Below, piece after piece: positions 43,806-53,305 of a stretch of 64,000 nt of DNA. Below the pieces are notes generated by a model. The model did not search any database. It saw nothing but the letters and a program-made list of their open reading frames with translations, and was not told the DNA's origin. The position numbers and the translations under genes were made by a program. The DNA is from Paraburkholderia bryophila (lineage in GTDB: Bacteria; Pseudomonadota; Gammaproteobacteria; Burkholderiales; Burkholderiaceae), in contig NZ_QLTK01000011.1 in NCBI RefSeq assembly GCF_003269035.1, positions 120,853 to 184,852 of the forward strand, in the 5' to 3' direction. Each line of letters starts with the position of its first letter. The first letter of the stretch is position 1.

Positions 43806-43837
43806 CCCTGTTCCTTCGCGGGAACAGGGTTTTTTTT
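43806..43837 (+). terminator. strong Rho-independent terminator without an upstream gene
   Basis: CCCTGTTCC-TTCGCG-GGAACAGGG (43806-43829) forms a perfect nine-base-pair stem followed by eight T residues. No plus-strand gene precedes it within 700 bp. It therefore marks either the end of a small RNA transcribed from about 43600-43700 or an attenuator in the leader of the gene at 44127. Confidence 0.8.
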
Positions 43838-44126
43838 CGTCGACGACCCGCGGCCTGACTTGTATTCAGCGTGTTTGCACCGATATGCGAGCGTTGAATT
43901 TACTGCGCACCCGATTGCCGGCCGCGAGCGGGTAGGGCGGCAGCATGCCGCACCTCGACCCGCCTTTCAGGTGTTTAAGTCTGTCTTAATAGTTGCTTGC
44001 CATGATGGCTTCACAGAGTCGCATGAAGGGCCTGTCAGGCCGCCGGAGAAACCGGCGGCGTTTGCCACCGGAGAGCTGGATCGTTCGGTGGCGAAGCCGA
44101 GAGTGAGTGATGGAGGTTGAACCGTT

Positions 44127-44600
44127 ATGCCCAATAAGTCGCGAGTCCGCAAGCACCACCAACCGGCCATGTCGCCGCTGCTGCGTGCATTGACCTTCAG
44201 CCGTACGGCCCACGAGCCGGTGACGGCGGCGATGCTGATGCAGTGCTATACCGCTCTCGACGCGTTCCGGCGCGGTCACGGTTCGCGCGATCTGCATCTG
44301 ACGTTGAGCCGGCATTTGCTGGTGTCGCAAGAGTTGGCGCGGCTCGGTCTGGGCGAAGACGTGATCGCCGAAATTGAAAGCGCCCATGCGGCGATGGTGC
44401 GGCTCGACGCCCGCGAACACGAGACGGGTAGCTGGGCGCTCGAAGAGAGCGACTATGCGCGTCTTTGCACGGCGCTGGCGATTCTGGACGGGCAACTGGC
44501 CGTGGCGTCGCTAAGCGAGATCGCGAGCGCGGAAGCGCGGATGATCGAAGGCTTGATGCGCTCCGCGCAGGTCCAGGCTATTGCGGAAGCCGCGGTCTGA
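44127..44600 (+). CDS. conserved hypothetical protein (Burkholderiales)
   Basis: A 157-residue, mostly helical soluble protein starting with a basic MPNKSRVRKHHQ. I recall relatives in Burkholderia being labelled Fis-family regulators, but I see no Fis helix-turn-helix, so the label is not adopted. Helices include LRALTFSRTAHEPVTAAMLM and RLCTALAILDGQL. The terminator at 43806 lies about 290 bp upstream and may be part of its leader. Confidence 0.7.
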   Translation: MPNKSRVRKHHQPAMSPLLRALTFSRTAHEPVTAAMLMQCYTALDAFRRGHGSRDLHLTLSRHLLVSQELARLGLGEDVIAEIESAHAAMVRLDAREHETGSWALEESDYARLCTALAILDGQLAVASLSEIASAEARMIEGLMRSAQVQAIAEAAV

Positions 44601-44711
44601 AGCGATTCGGTGTTTCAGCTCATAGGGCTGACGAAGCAGCGGACCTGAGTGAAGTGTCACGCTGTTCGCAAGCCCTACGCGGCTCGCGAAAGTTGCGAGA
44701 GTGGCGCGTTT

Positions 44712-45353
44712 TTATTCGTTGACGGGTCGACCGGTCTTCACCGCTTCGACCGCCGCCACCGCGGCCAGCAAACGCTTGGGTGCAGCGGCTTCGAGCATCA
44801 GCAGACCGGCGCGCAGCAATTCGCTTTTCTTGACGGAGACGCCGGCGTCGAGGCATTTCTGCTTCAATGAAGCGATCTTGTCATAGTCGGATTTGGGCAT
44901 CGTGAAGCTGTCGCGCACGACCTTGTCCTTCTTCGCGCGCCTCGGTTTGGCTTCGACCGGCGCGGCGACTTTTTCCACCTTCGGTTCAACGGCGCGCTTG
45001 GCTTTGGCGGCTTTCTTCGTCGCGGCCGGTTTGGTTGCGGCTGGCTTTTCAGCTGCCGTGACCGGTGCGGCGCTGACCGGAGCCGCCGCGCGTTTTGCTT
45101 TAGACCCCTTCTTTGCCGAAGCCGGTTTGGCCGACTTGGTGCTCACTGCTTTCTCAGCGGCTGCCACCGGCGCAGCGCTTGCCGAAGCACGCTTGGTCTT
45201 CGCGGCCTTTCGTGCCGCAAACGGTTTGGTCGCTGCGGGCTTTGCCGCAACCGCGGCTTCTGCCGGCTCGGCGCTAACCGCGTTTTGAGTGTCCGCAGTC
45301 TTCGGGAAATGAAAAGCTTTCTTGGTCGGTTTTGCGGTGATCGGTGCGTTCAT
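44712..45353 (-). CDS. histone H1-like Lys/Ala-rich protein with C-terminal helical domain
   Basis: A 213-residue basic protein. Residues 35-145 are low-complexity Ala/Lys/Pro repeats (KPAATKKAAKAKR-type units) like eukaryotic H1 tails and bacterial AlgP/HctB-type proteins that bind DNA without sequence preference. The C-terminal 65 residues are ordinary sequence, DSFTMPKSDYDKIASLKQKC and VKKSELLRAGLLML, reminiscent of a ribbon-helix-helix/ParD-like domain. A nucleoid-organising role is likely. It is convergent with the hypothetical gene at 44127. Confidence 0.75.
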   Translation of the reverse strand: MNAPITAKPTKKAFHFPKTADTQNAVSAEPAEAAVAAKPAATKPFAARKAAKTKRASASAAPVAAAEKAVSTKSAKPASAKKGSKAKRAAAPVSAAPVTAAEKPAATKPAATKKAAKAKRAVEPKVEKVAAPVEAKPRRAKKDKVVRDSFTMPKSDYDKIASLKQKCLDAGVSVKKSELLRAGLLMLEAAAPKRLLAAVAAVEAVKTGRPVNE

Positions 45354-45428
45354 GGGGCCTCCACGGTAATAATGGTATAAACAGTATATACGGTTATCTG
45401 GTGTGTCCCCAGGGCAAAGCGTTACCAG

Positions 45429-48400
45429 TCAGTCCGCATATTCCCCTTCCTCTCGAAGATCCGCCTCGGTTGCCGCGGAGCGCAGCATGCCCGCGATAGC
45501 GTTGCCCGGCACTGCGGCGCTGTACAGAAAGCCCTGTCCTTCGCTGCACCCGTGCTCGACCAGAAAGCCGCGCTGCACATCCGTTTCGACGCCTTCGGCA
45601 ATCACGTCGAACTTCAGCGCTTCGGCAATCGCGATCACCGCCAGCGTCAGCGCTTCATATTCCGTTCCCCTGCCGATCTCCTGGACGAACACCTTGTCGA
45701 TCTTGATCCGGTCCACGCTGAAGCGTTGCAGATAGCTCAGACTGGAATAGCCGGTGCCGAAGTCGTCGATCGCGATTTTCACGCCGAGCTCGCGCAGATC
45801 GTGCAGCACGCGCGCGGCGTCGTCGGCGTTGCGCATCAGCGCGCCTTCCGTTACTTCGAGTTCGAGCATGTCCGCGTCGCAGCCGCTGTCGTGCAACGCG
45901 GCGCGCACCACGCCGACCAGATCGGAGCGCTCCAGTTGAACCGGCGAGACATTCACCGACACGCGGATCGGCGGCAGGCCCTGCGCCCGCCATTGGCTCG
46001 CCTGTTCGCACGCGGTTCGCAATACCCACTCCCCAATGCCTTGAATCAGGCCGGTTTCCTCGGCGATCGGAATGAACACCGCGGGCGAGACCACGCCCAG
46101 CTCCGCGTCATGCCAGCGCAGCAGCGCTTCGGCGCCGAAGATGCGGCCCGTCACCATGTCGATTTGCGGCTGGTAGGCGACCTGCAGCGACTTCGTTTTC
46201 GCGGCGCGGCGCAGCCGGGTCGACAGTTGCAGGCGTTCGGCCGCCGCGCGATTCAGTTCGGGCCGGTAGAACTGGTAGCCGTTGCGGCCGCGTGACTTCG
46301 CGAGGTACATCGCCGCGTCGGCATTGCGGATCAGGGTGTCGGCGTCCGCGCCGTCTTGCGGAAAGGTGCTGACGCCGATGCTGGCCTCCACATACAGCTC
46401 CCGTTCACCGACGTAAAACGCCTCCGTCATCGCGGCGATCAGGCGTTCGAGCATGGGCACCAGTTGTTCGCTGCTGGCACGCGCGGCCACGATAATGAAC
46501 TCGTCGCCGCCGTAGCGGGCCACCAGATCGGTGGAACGCACCAGCCGTTGCAGCCGCCTTGCCACGCTGGCCAGCAACATGTCGCCCACCCGGTGACCGA
46601 GCGAATCGTTGACCTCCTTGAAGCGATCGAGGTCGAGGAACATGACCGAGACCTGACTGTTCGCGTCCGACGCGCGTTTGATCGCTTCGCTCAGACGCTC
46701 GTCGAGCAGCGTGCGATTAGGCAGTTCGGTCAACACGTCGTATTTCGCCTGGTGTTCCAGACGGGCCTGATATTCGACGAGCGCGGTGACGTCGCTCATC
46801 ACACCCACATGGTGCGTGACGTGTCCCTGCTCGTCGCGCACCGGCGCCACCAGCACGTTGTTCCAGAATCGTTCGCCGTTCTTGCGGAAACACGAGAGTG
46901 TGACGTTAGCCTCGGTGTGGTGATCCAGCGCGGCGCGCACCTCGGCCCATTTCTGCGGATCGCCGGTTAGCTGGAACAACGCATTGCAGTCCGAGCCGGT
47001 CACGTCGGCGGACGAATAGCCGGTAATGCGCTCGAACGCCGCATTGGCGAACATCACGACGTTGCGCTCGGCCCGCACTTCCGCGATCACGATGCCGTTG
47101 ATGCTGGCGTCGATCGCACGGCCCTGCAGGCGCAGCACCAGTTCGGCATTGCGCCGGGCGGTGATGTTGTCATAGGCGATCAGCACGCCGACGATGTTGC
47201 CGTTCTGATCCTTGAGCGGCAGCTTGGTTTCGGAAATCCACACTTCGGAGCCGTTCACCGCAATGGCGCTGCGTTCGAAATGGCGGCGGGTCAATTCGCC
47301 GGACATGACGCGGACGTCTTCGTCCTGCGCGACGTTGGGGTCGGTGCCCCACAGCAGATCGTGATCGCTCAGGCCGATCAACGCTTCTCGCGACGGCAAG
47401 CCTGCGTCGCGCGCGTAGATCTCGTTGCCGCCGACGTAGCTATGCTTCGCGTTCTTCCACGCGATGCCTTGCGGAATATGGTCGAGCACGTATTCGAGCG
47501 TCTGCTTCGATTCGAACAGTTCGGCCCGCGCCACCAGTTCGAGCGTGACGTCCACCATGACGGCCATGGTGGACGCGCGGCCTTCGAATGCGACGTTCAG
47601 GTGATGCACGTCCATCGACTTCTGCTCGCCGGCGCGGGTCCGGTAGCGCCATACGCCGGCCGCGCGAGTTTCGCCGAAGCTGGCACCGGCACTCGATTCG
47701 AAGAACGTCTTGAGGCGCTTGAACTCATCCGCCGAATGGACGTCTTCGAGCGACATGTCGAGCAGTTCTTCTTCCTGATAGCCGAAGCTTCGCTGCGCGG
47801 CGCCATTGGCCGCGACGAGTCCAAGCGACGCATTGTCGTAGATCCAGATCGGCAACGGATGTTCGTCGAAGAAGCGCTGGTAGCGGGCGCGCGCGGAGTC
47901 GGCGAGACGCAGCGCGGCGCGCAGCCGTCGCGCGATGCGGGCGTTCCAGCGCAGCAGCACCAGCAACAACGCCGCGGCCGTGAAGCCGCTGACCAGCAGC
48001 GCGTTGGACACCCACTTCGAGTCCGACGACGATTTGCTCACGACGGAATCGAGCGTGGCGTCCGCTTCCATCCGCACGTCGACCACGTGTTCGAGCACGC
48101 TATAGAAATACGCGTCGATTTCGTTGAGTTCCGGATCGCCGAGACTGACGCTACCGGGCCGCTCGTTGACGCGTATCGCCAGCGCCTGGCTGTGTTCGCC
48201 GAGCTTACGCATCAGATCGTCGAGTTCGTCCAGCCGTGACAGGCAGTCCTGACGATCGCGGCAACCGGAGCGGGCGTCGTTGGTCAGGTCGAGCAACGTC
48301 GCCATCGGAAAGTAGTACGGCGCACGTTTATAAAACGCGCGCGTGCCGATCAGCGTGTTCAGTTCGCCGTGCTCGTCCAGCATGATCTGCTGGACCTGAT

Positions 48401-48638
48401 CGAGGTCGCGCTTCAGGCGGCCCCACTCGTGGAGCGTGCCGACGGAATTCTCCTGCTCGTGCGTCTGGCGGCGCGCCAGAAAGGTATTCAGGCCGATCGC
48501 GCAGAGAATGAACGCAACGACAATGGCCGTAAAGGCCTTGCCGATGAGATCGCGATGCAATGCCAGTCCTGCAAAGCTGGCGGTGTCGCGCCGTCTCGAC
48601 GGTCCGCTATGTGTGCGGTTGGGATGCGGCTTTACCAT
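45429..48638 (-). CDS. membrane-anchored PAS-GGDEF-EAL cyclic-di-GMP enzyme
   Basis: A 1069-residue inner-membrane protein. Two membrane helices (about 33-55 and 213-232) flank a periplasmic domain of some 155 residues that probably senses an outside signal. Three PAS domains follow between about 245 and 625, the second with GIAWKNAKHSYVGGNEIYAR. The GGDEF domain keeps its active site (RYGGDEFII, about residue 710) and the EAL domain keeps GAEALLRW (about 836) and DDFGTGYSSLSYL. Both cyclic-di-GMP synthesis and breakdown are therefore possible. Lone gene divergent from a 207-bp gap. Confidence 0.92.
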   Translation of the reverse strand: MVKPHPNRTHSGPSRRRDTASFAGLALHRDLIGKAFTAIVVAFILCAIGLNTFLARRQTHEQENSVGTLHEWGRLKRDLDQVQQIMLDEHGELNTLIGTRAFYKRAPYYFPMATLLDLTNDARSGCRDRQDCLSRLDELDDLMRKLGEHSQALAIRVNERPGSVSLGDPELNEIDAYFYSVLEHVVDVRMEADATLDSVVSKSSSDSKWVSNALLVSGFTAAALLLVLLRWNARIARRLRAALRLADSARARYQRFFDEHPLPIWIYDNASLGLVAANGAAQRSFGYQEEELLDMSLEDVHSADEFKRLKTFFESSAGASFGETRAAGVWRYRTRAGEQKSMDVHHLNVAFEGRASTMAVMVDVTLELVARAELFESKQTLEYVLDHIPQGIAWKNAKHSYVGGNEIYARDAGLPSREALIGLSDHDLLWGTDPNVAQDEDVRVMSGELTRRHFERSAIAVNGSEVWISETKLPLKDQNGNIVGVLIAYDNITARRNAELVLRLQGRAIDASINGIVIAEVRAERNVVMFANAAFERITGYSSADVTGSDCNALFQLTGDPQKWAEVRAALDHHTEANVTLSCFRKNGERFWNNVLVAPVRDEQGHVTHHVGVMSDVTALVEYQARLEHQAKYDVLTELPNRTLLDERLSEAIKRASDANSQVSVMFLDLDRFKEVNDSLGHRVGDMLLASVARRLQRLVRSTDLVARYGGDEFIIVAARASSEQLVPMLERLIAAMTEAFYVGERELYVEASIGVSTFPQDGADADTLIRNADAAMYLAKSRGRNGYQFYRPELNRAAAERLQLSTRLRRAAKTKSLQVAYQPQIDMVTGRIFGAEALLRWHDAELGVVSPAVFIPIAEETGLIQGIGEWVLRTACEQASQWRAQGLPPIRVSVNVSPVQLERSDLVGVVRAALHDSGCDADMLELEVTEGALMRNADDAARVLHDLRELGVKIAIDDFGTGYSSLSYLQRFSVDRIKIDKVFVQEIGRGTEYEALTLAVIAIAEALKFDVIAEGVETDVQRGFLVEHGCSEGQGFLYSAAVPGNAIAGMLRSAATEADLREEGEYAD

Positions 48639-48845
48639 GGATGGCCTCGAGTCCGTCTGTCGACGGGATAACGGCCTGCGGAGCGAAGTTCTTGAGTATT
48701 ACGAAGATTACGAAGAAATACGAGGCGCCGACCGCGCCGGGGTGAGCGCGTGCAAATCGGGCGCAAACGTTATCGCGCGCCGATGCGAAAACCGGTACCT
48801 CATCGTTGCACCGCGCGGACTGGTCCGCGCGGGTCGCGCCCCGGA

Positions 48846-49130
48846 TCAGGCTCGCCAGACCTGTTTCAGTCGCCCGAATTCGGCTGGCCGCGTGTACGAC
48901 CGGTAGAGCTCACCGACCGTTCCGAACGCCAGCGCGGGCTTCAGGGTTGCACCGGGCAGGGCTTCTTCGAGCCAGACGAACGCGTTCATCTCTCGCTGCG
49001 CCGCATGTACCGCCGCGGTGAGCGCCGACAGCGCCCGTTCCGCCGAGTGGCCGCCAAGGTCGACGAAACAGCTTTCGAACGGATGTTTCGCCGGACTTTC
49101 GATGTGCAAGGCTGACTTTCGCATGGACAA
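48846..49130 (-). CDS. small hypothetical protein
   Basis: A 94-residue soluble protein of mixed composition (SALTAAVHAAQREMNAFVW in the middle, then a region ending RPAEFGRLKQVWRA). No recognised family. The frame is clear and has AGGAGAT-like text before the ATG at 49130. It lies between the cyclic-di-GMP gene and the fasciclin gene, pointing away from the latter. Confidence 0.55.
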   Translation of the reverse strand: MSMRKSALHIESPAKHPFESCFVDLGGHSAERALSALTAAVHAAQREMNAFVWLEEALPGATLKPALAFGTVGELYRSYTRPAEFGRLKQVWRA

Positions 49131-49277
49131 ATCGATCTCCTACGCAGGTTGCCTCACCTGTATAGCAAGCGATTGTGACAAAGCGTGACATGCGGCGAGT
49201 CGAATCCAATCGCGGCGGATCCTCGTATATGAGTTCGTGCCAGGCAATCAAGCATGGCGACTCAGGGGGAGTAGGCA

Positions 49278-49832
49278 ATGAACTACAAGACTATGTTTGC
49301 CGCCGTTGCACTGTCGACTGCAGTATCGGGCGCCTTTGCCGCTAGCGATACGGTCATGGTGGGCGGTCAGGCGATGTATCCGAGTAAGGACATCGTCGAC
49401 AACGCGGTTAACTCGGCGGATCACACCACGCTGGTTGCCGCAGTCAAAGCCGCGGGGCTGGTCGACACATTGAAGAGCCCAGGCCCGTTCACCGTGTTCG
49501 CACCGACGAATGAGGCCTTTGCGGCGTTGCCCGCCGGGACGGTCGATACGCTCGTCAAGCCGGAAAACAAGGCGATGCTCACCAGCATCCTCACGTACCA
49601 CGTGATTCCGGGCCGCTATGACTTCCGCAAACTCGACGCGGCGATCAAAGCCGGCGGCGGCAAGGCCGAGTTGAAAACGGTCAACGGCGAAGCGCTGACA
49701 TTCACCGAGAACGGCCCGCACAACATCGTCGTGATGGATGCCGGCGGCCACACAGCGGACATTTCGACCTACGACGTGACGCAGAGCAACGGCGTGATCA
49801 TGGTGGTCGACAAGGTGTTGATGCCGAAGTGA
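49278..49832 (+). CDS. secreted fasciclin-domain protein
   Basis: A 184-residue protein with a signal peptide (1-21, ending AFAAS) and one FAS1 domain. The two conserved blocks are seen: GPFTVFAPTNEAFAALPAGT and ILTYHVIPGRYD, and the end ANGVIMVVDKVLMPK-like text is present (SNGVIMVVDKVLMPK). FAS1 proteins mediate adhesion or matrix contact. GGGGGAGTAGGCA before the ATG is a strong ribosome site. Exported to periplasm or surface. Confidence 0.92.
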   Translation: MNYKTMFAAVALSTAVSGAFAASDTVMVGGQAMYPSKDIVDNAVNSADHTTLVAAVKAAGLVDTLKSPGPFTVFAPTNEAFAALPAGTVDTLVKPENKAMLTSILTYHVIPGRYDFRKLDAAIKAGGGKAELKTVNGEALTFTENGPHNIVVMDAGGHTADISTYDVTQSNGVIMVVDKVLMPK

Positions 49833-50055
49833 CGAGACAGGCGTTGGGCGCGAAAAAGCCGGATGCCACGAAGTGTCATTTTCGGTGGCGCACCACGACT
49901 TAACCCTATGCCACGAATCTGGAAGTAGCAACGTTCGTCCTGTCCAGCTTCGAGCAACTGCTTGCGCTTAGCCGCTGTGCAATCAGTCAGCCTTTAGCGG
50001 TCTATGAAAACTCGACGCGTACACCTGCACGCGTCGAAATCGCCGGAGAATCATC

Positions 50056-50343
50056 ATGGAAAAGAGCACGTTGAAAGTCCTGTTGGCCCGTGTCGCCGTC
50101 GTTTCACTCTGTGCGTGCGCCGCGACAGTCGCGCAAGCGGGCGGCAATGGAAACGGCGGCAATGGCAGCGGCGGCGCGCATGGCGCGGCGACCGCCGGCA
50201 TGACGTATCACGGCGAGCCGGTCAACAGCCCGTGGAGCACCGTGCCGGGCGGCGGCATGAAAAGCGATATGGGCATGACGGATACCGGTATGTCCAGCAT
50301 GCCGGCCAACGACACCACGAAGACCGCCAAAGCCGCGCAATGA
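50056..50343 (+). CDS. small exported Gly/Met-rich protein
   Basis: A 95-residue protein with a signal peptide (to about residue 27, CAATVAQA). The mature part begins with a Gly/Asn run (GGNGNGGNGSGGAHG) and continues with a methionine-rich stretch (GGGMKSDMGMTDTGMSSMP). The latter resembles simple copper-binding Met motifs, but no fold or partner supports that role. GGAG eight bases before the ATG. No recognised family. Confidence 0.7.
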   Translation: MEKSTLKVLLARVAVVSLCACAATVAQAGGNGNGGNGSGGAHGAATAGMTYHGEPVNSPWSTVPGGGMKSDMGMTDTGMSSMPANDTTKTAKAAQ

Positions 50344-50434
50344 GTGTCGGACAGAACGCGAACGCCGGACGCCGCAAATTAATTGCGGCCGGCGTCGCGA
50401 CTGTCGGTGTGCGGTTGATCCCGTCTGAAAATCG

Positions 50435-51145
50435 TCACAGTTGTTGCAATTCGGTTTTCATCCACTCGTGAACGGCGCGACTCAAATCCTGTTGCGACAT
50501 TTCTTGCGATGAGAACGCGGGTCCGACCACCACGCGGATGTGTCCGCCGCCGGTAGGCCAGCCTTTTGCCGGCCACACTTTGCCCGCATTCAACACCACG
50601 GGAACCGCCGGCACGCCGGTCGCGCATGCGAGGCGAACGCCACCCGAGGTCAGGCGCAACGGCGCGTCGTGCGCCACACGCGTGCCTTCCGGAAAGATCA
50701 CGATGACGTCGCCCTTCGCCAGTTTCTCGGCGCTTTCCTGCGTTACCGCCTGATGCGCCTGGCGTGCGGAGCCACGGTTCAGACTAACCATGTCGAGGCC
50801 CCGCAACACCCAGCCGAAAAACGGAATGCGCAGCAGATCTTCCTTGAACACGAAACTGACGCGGCGCGGAAAGAGCGCCATGAACGTGAGGGTTTCCCAC
50901 GTCGATTCATGACGGCACAAGATGATCGCGGGTCCTGCCGGAAGATGTTCAAGCCCTTCGATCGAACATGACACGCCGGGCAGCCAACGCATCACACCCA
51001 CCAGCGCACGGCACCATTGTTTGGCGAGCCAGTATCGCCCGGCGCGTCCGACGAACGGAAACAACGGCAGGATGATCATTGAATACAGCGTCCCGCTACC
51101 GAGCAGATAGACAATGAACAGCCATTTGGTGAAAGTTGCGCGCAT
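50435..51145 (-). CDS. plsC: 1-acyl-sn-glycerol-3-phosphate acyltransferase
   Basis: A 236-residue inner-membrane acyltransferase that makes phosphatidic acid from lysophosphatidic acid. An N-terminal helix (WLFIVYLLGSGTLYSMIIL) anchors it. The acceptor motif is CRHESTWETL, with glutamate in place of the usual aspartate of HX4D. The FPEGTR motif is intact (IVIFPEGTRVAHD). The HX4E form is seen in other family members, so activity is plausible. A GCCGCAA-ATTAA-TTGCGGC hairpin at 50371-50389 lies beyond its 3' end. Confidence 0.85.
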   Translation of the reverse strand: MRATFTKWLFIVYLLGSGTLYSMIILPLFPFVGRAGRYWLAKQWCRALVGVMRWLPGVSCSIEGLEHLPAGPAIILCRHESTWETLTFMALFPRRVSFVFKEDLLRIPFFGWVLRGLDMVSLNRGSARQAHQAVTQESAEKLAKGDVIVIFPEGTRVAHDAPLRLTSGGVRLACATGVPAVPVVLNAGKVWPAKGWPTGGGHIRVVVGPAFSSQEMSQQDLSRAVHEWMKTELQQL

Positions 51146-51597
51146 CGGGATTCGAGTGGGAGGGTGGACGGTGGAACGATTTCACCGTAACCCGGTGAGA
51201 CCACGACAGGGGCGATACGTTCGGCGGGTGGACCGGCGGCCGGCCGGGGCTTGAACGCAACAGTAACCGATCAATAAAAATGCCCCTCGCGGGGCGTCAT
51301 GCGTTTATCGATGGGACAAGCCCACGAAGCCGGTCATCATAACAACTCATGCGGCGCTTCACGCAACCTGCGACATCCATCCTGAGAAAACCAGCTTGTC
51401 GAGCCGGGTTGCCCCCGCGCGGTATAGATACGTTAACCGGGTGGCGAAGCGCAGGGTTGGTATGATTTTGTTGCACGGCGCGGTGGCCCTTGCTCTCTCG
51501 GGCCCCGGAAAAAAGGGGGTAAATCATCAACGATTGATTTGCCTGTGTTTGCCCGCATGTGCGGGTTTGCTTAAATGCAATCGACACACCGATAGAC
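51146..51597 (-). other. gap with a minus-strand terminator at 51276-51297
   Basis: No gene is supported in this 452-bp gap. GCCCC-TCGC-GGGGC (51282-51295) reads on the minus strand as a short stem followed by ATTTTTATTG, a terminator form. It lies directly after the stop of an open minus-strand frame (51297-51692) that is otherwise unconvincing. It may end a small transcript from this region. Confidence 0.45.
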
Positions 51598-51942
51598 ATG
51601 ATCAAACCTGAATTCAACGAGCGCGACAGTGCGCGCCCCGACTTGCTGTGTCTTCTCGTCGCGATTGCGGCGGCCTCGTACGCACTGACCAACGAATGGC
51701 GGGTGGACCATGTCGTGCAGATCTGCCGTCAGTGGCTGCATAAAAACCGCCTCAAGATGAACTGGCTGGACCGGGTGCGCATTGGCCAGCTTGCATTGAA
51801 GATTGCCCGCCAGGATCTGCTCGAAGCCGGGGTCGCGGTTCGGCTGTCCAGCGTGAACGCGTTGTTCACGGGAGAGATGGAACTCAACGAATCGAGCACG
51901 ATGGTCCAGCGGATGATGGCGCTTTGCCACGAAGCGCTTTGA
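51598..51942 (+). CDS. hypothetical protein
   Basis: A 114-residue helical protein (LLCLLVAIAAASYALTNEWR near the N-terminus, then QICRQWLHKNRLKMNWLDRV). The first region could be a membrane helix. No recognised family. ATG 51598 begins MIKPEFNERD; the upstream part of the frame is not protein-like. Confidence 0.6.
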   Translation: MIKPEFNERDSARPDLLCLLVAIAAASYALTNEWRVDHVVQICRQWLHKNRLKMNWLDRVRIGQLALKIARQDLLEAGVAVRLSSVNALFTGEMELNESSTMVQRMMALCHEAL

Positions 51943-51984
51943 GTGAATCGTCGCGGCTTCGGCGCCCGCTCGTAGCCACGGCCT

Positions 51985-52272
51985 TTATGTCGCGTGCAAT
52001 AGCGACCTCGCCTGCTCGAGCAGCGCGAGCGAGGCGGAAAACTCGTTGCGGCCCGCCATTGTCAGCGCGGCCTCGGCGGTGCGCAGGAACAGTTCGTCGT
52101 TGGATGTCGATGCCGGTGACGACGTGCGGCCGAGGCCGGCATCGTCGTGGCGACGAAAGAACGCGAGTGACTGGAGCGCGTCGAACCTGAGGTCCTGCGG
52201 TCCCGCTTTGGCGGCAATGTCGGCCGCGGCACACAGTTGCCGGATGGCAACGAGAAAAGCAGCGTGGTCCAT
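51985..52272 (-). CDS. hypothetical protein
   Basis: A 95-residue protein, mainly helical (LVAIRQLCAAADIAAKAG, then ELFLRTAEAALTMAG and LALLEQARSLL). The shape is like a helical-hairpin or TPR-like scaffold, but no family is recognised. GAGACGGAAACC precedes the ATG at 52272. It ends convergent with the gene at 51598 and follows the broken LysR gene in the same direction. Confidence 0.6.
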   Translation of the reverse strand: MDHAAFLVAIRQLCAAADIAAKAGPQDLRFDALQSLAFFRRHDDAGLGRTSSPASTSNDELFLRTAEAALTMAGRNEFSASLALLEQARSLLHAT

Positions 52273-52309
52273 GGTTTCCGTCTCCTCGATAGGCCGTTGC
52301 GCGTTCGCC

Positions 52310-53252
52310 TCACGCCAGCTTGACGTGCGCCGGGTCGAAGCATTCCGCCAGCGCGGCTTGGACCTTGGCGACCGCCGTATCGCGTAGTGCATTGATTCGC
52401 CATCCCACCTCGATCGGATACTCCGGCAGCGCCAGCGGGCAGGGCAAGAGCAGAAGCCCCGTCATGTCCGCGATAGCGTGTGCGGCGTGCGTCGGAATCG
52501 TGGCAATCGCCTCGCTACCCTTCAGCAGATACGGAAGCCCCGCGAAATGCGTGGTCGATGCCGCCACCCGGCGTTTGCGTCCGACGCTCGCCAGCATCTC
52601 GTCGACGATCCCGACTACGCCGCCGGCCGAGACCAGAATGTGATTCCGGTTCGCGAAGTCGTCGAGCGAAATCGTGGCGTTGCCGGTTCGCCAGGTGCCC
52701 GGGTCGACGAGACATGCGTAGCGGCCCTTGCCAAGAACCTGCCGGCTCAAGCCGCGTAACGAAAACCCTCCCGACGTGATCGCGAGGTCCATCTCCTGGT
52801 TGGCCAACGCGTCCGTGACGATCTGGCTGTAGGTCTGGCGAAATATGACGCGCAGACCCGGCGCGCGCTTCGCCATGAGCGCCATGAGTTTGCGGCCGAT
52901 GGCCAGCTCGAAGTCGTCGGACATGCCGATCGCCACCGCTCGACCGGAGAAATCCGTCGGGTTCGGGGAGGCGATAGCGAGACTTTGCCGGAATTTATCG
53001 AGCGCCTCGCTCACCAGCGGCTTCAGTTCGCTGGCACGGGAGGTCGGTGTCAGCCCCCGGCCGGTGCGCACGAACATCTGATCGGAATAGAGGCCGCGAA
53101 GCCGTCTGAGGGCCGCGCTGACGGCCGACTGCGTCATATCCAGCCGAATGGCCGCCCGGCTCGTACAGCGCCTCGAAGATCTTCAGCAGGTTCAGGTCGA
53201 CGCGCGAGATATCACTCCGGTTCATATCAGAAAGTTCGAAATGGCGTTCCAT
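52310..53252 (-). pseudogene. LysR-type regulator with a frameshift in the helix-turn-helix
   Basis: The N-terminus reads SRVDLNLLKIFEALYEPGG in one frame (start 53252 or 53225). The protein then continues in another frame as AIRLDMTQSAVSAALRRLRG and runs intact to 52310 with a full effector domain. Normal relatives have several more residues (such as GATRA) at the junction near 53150, so a small deletion that also shifts the frame fits. As written, the N-terminal DNA-binding helix is cut off and the regulator is probably inactive unless the break is a sequencing error. It is divergent from the nitrilase gene. Confidence 0.75.
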
Positions 53253-53305
53253 TCATTTTATGACGGTCGCAAGATCTGGGACATCCCATCACCGGTTCAA
53301 TCACC

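Noticed and set aside
44127..44600. Fis-family regulator
   Set aside because: No C-terminal Fis helix-turn-helix is visible; the label is probably an annotation artefact.
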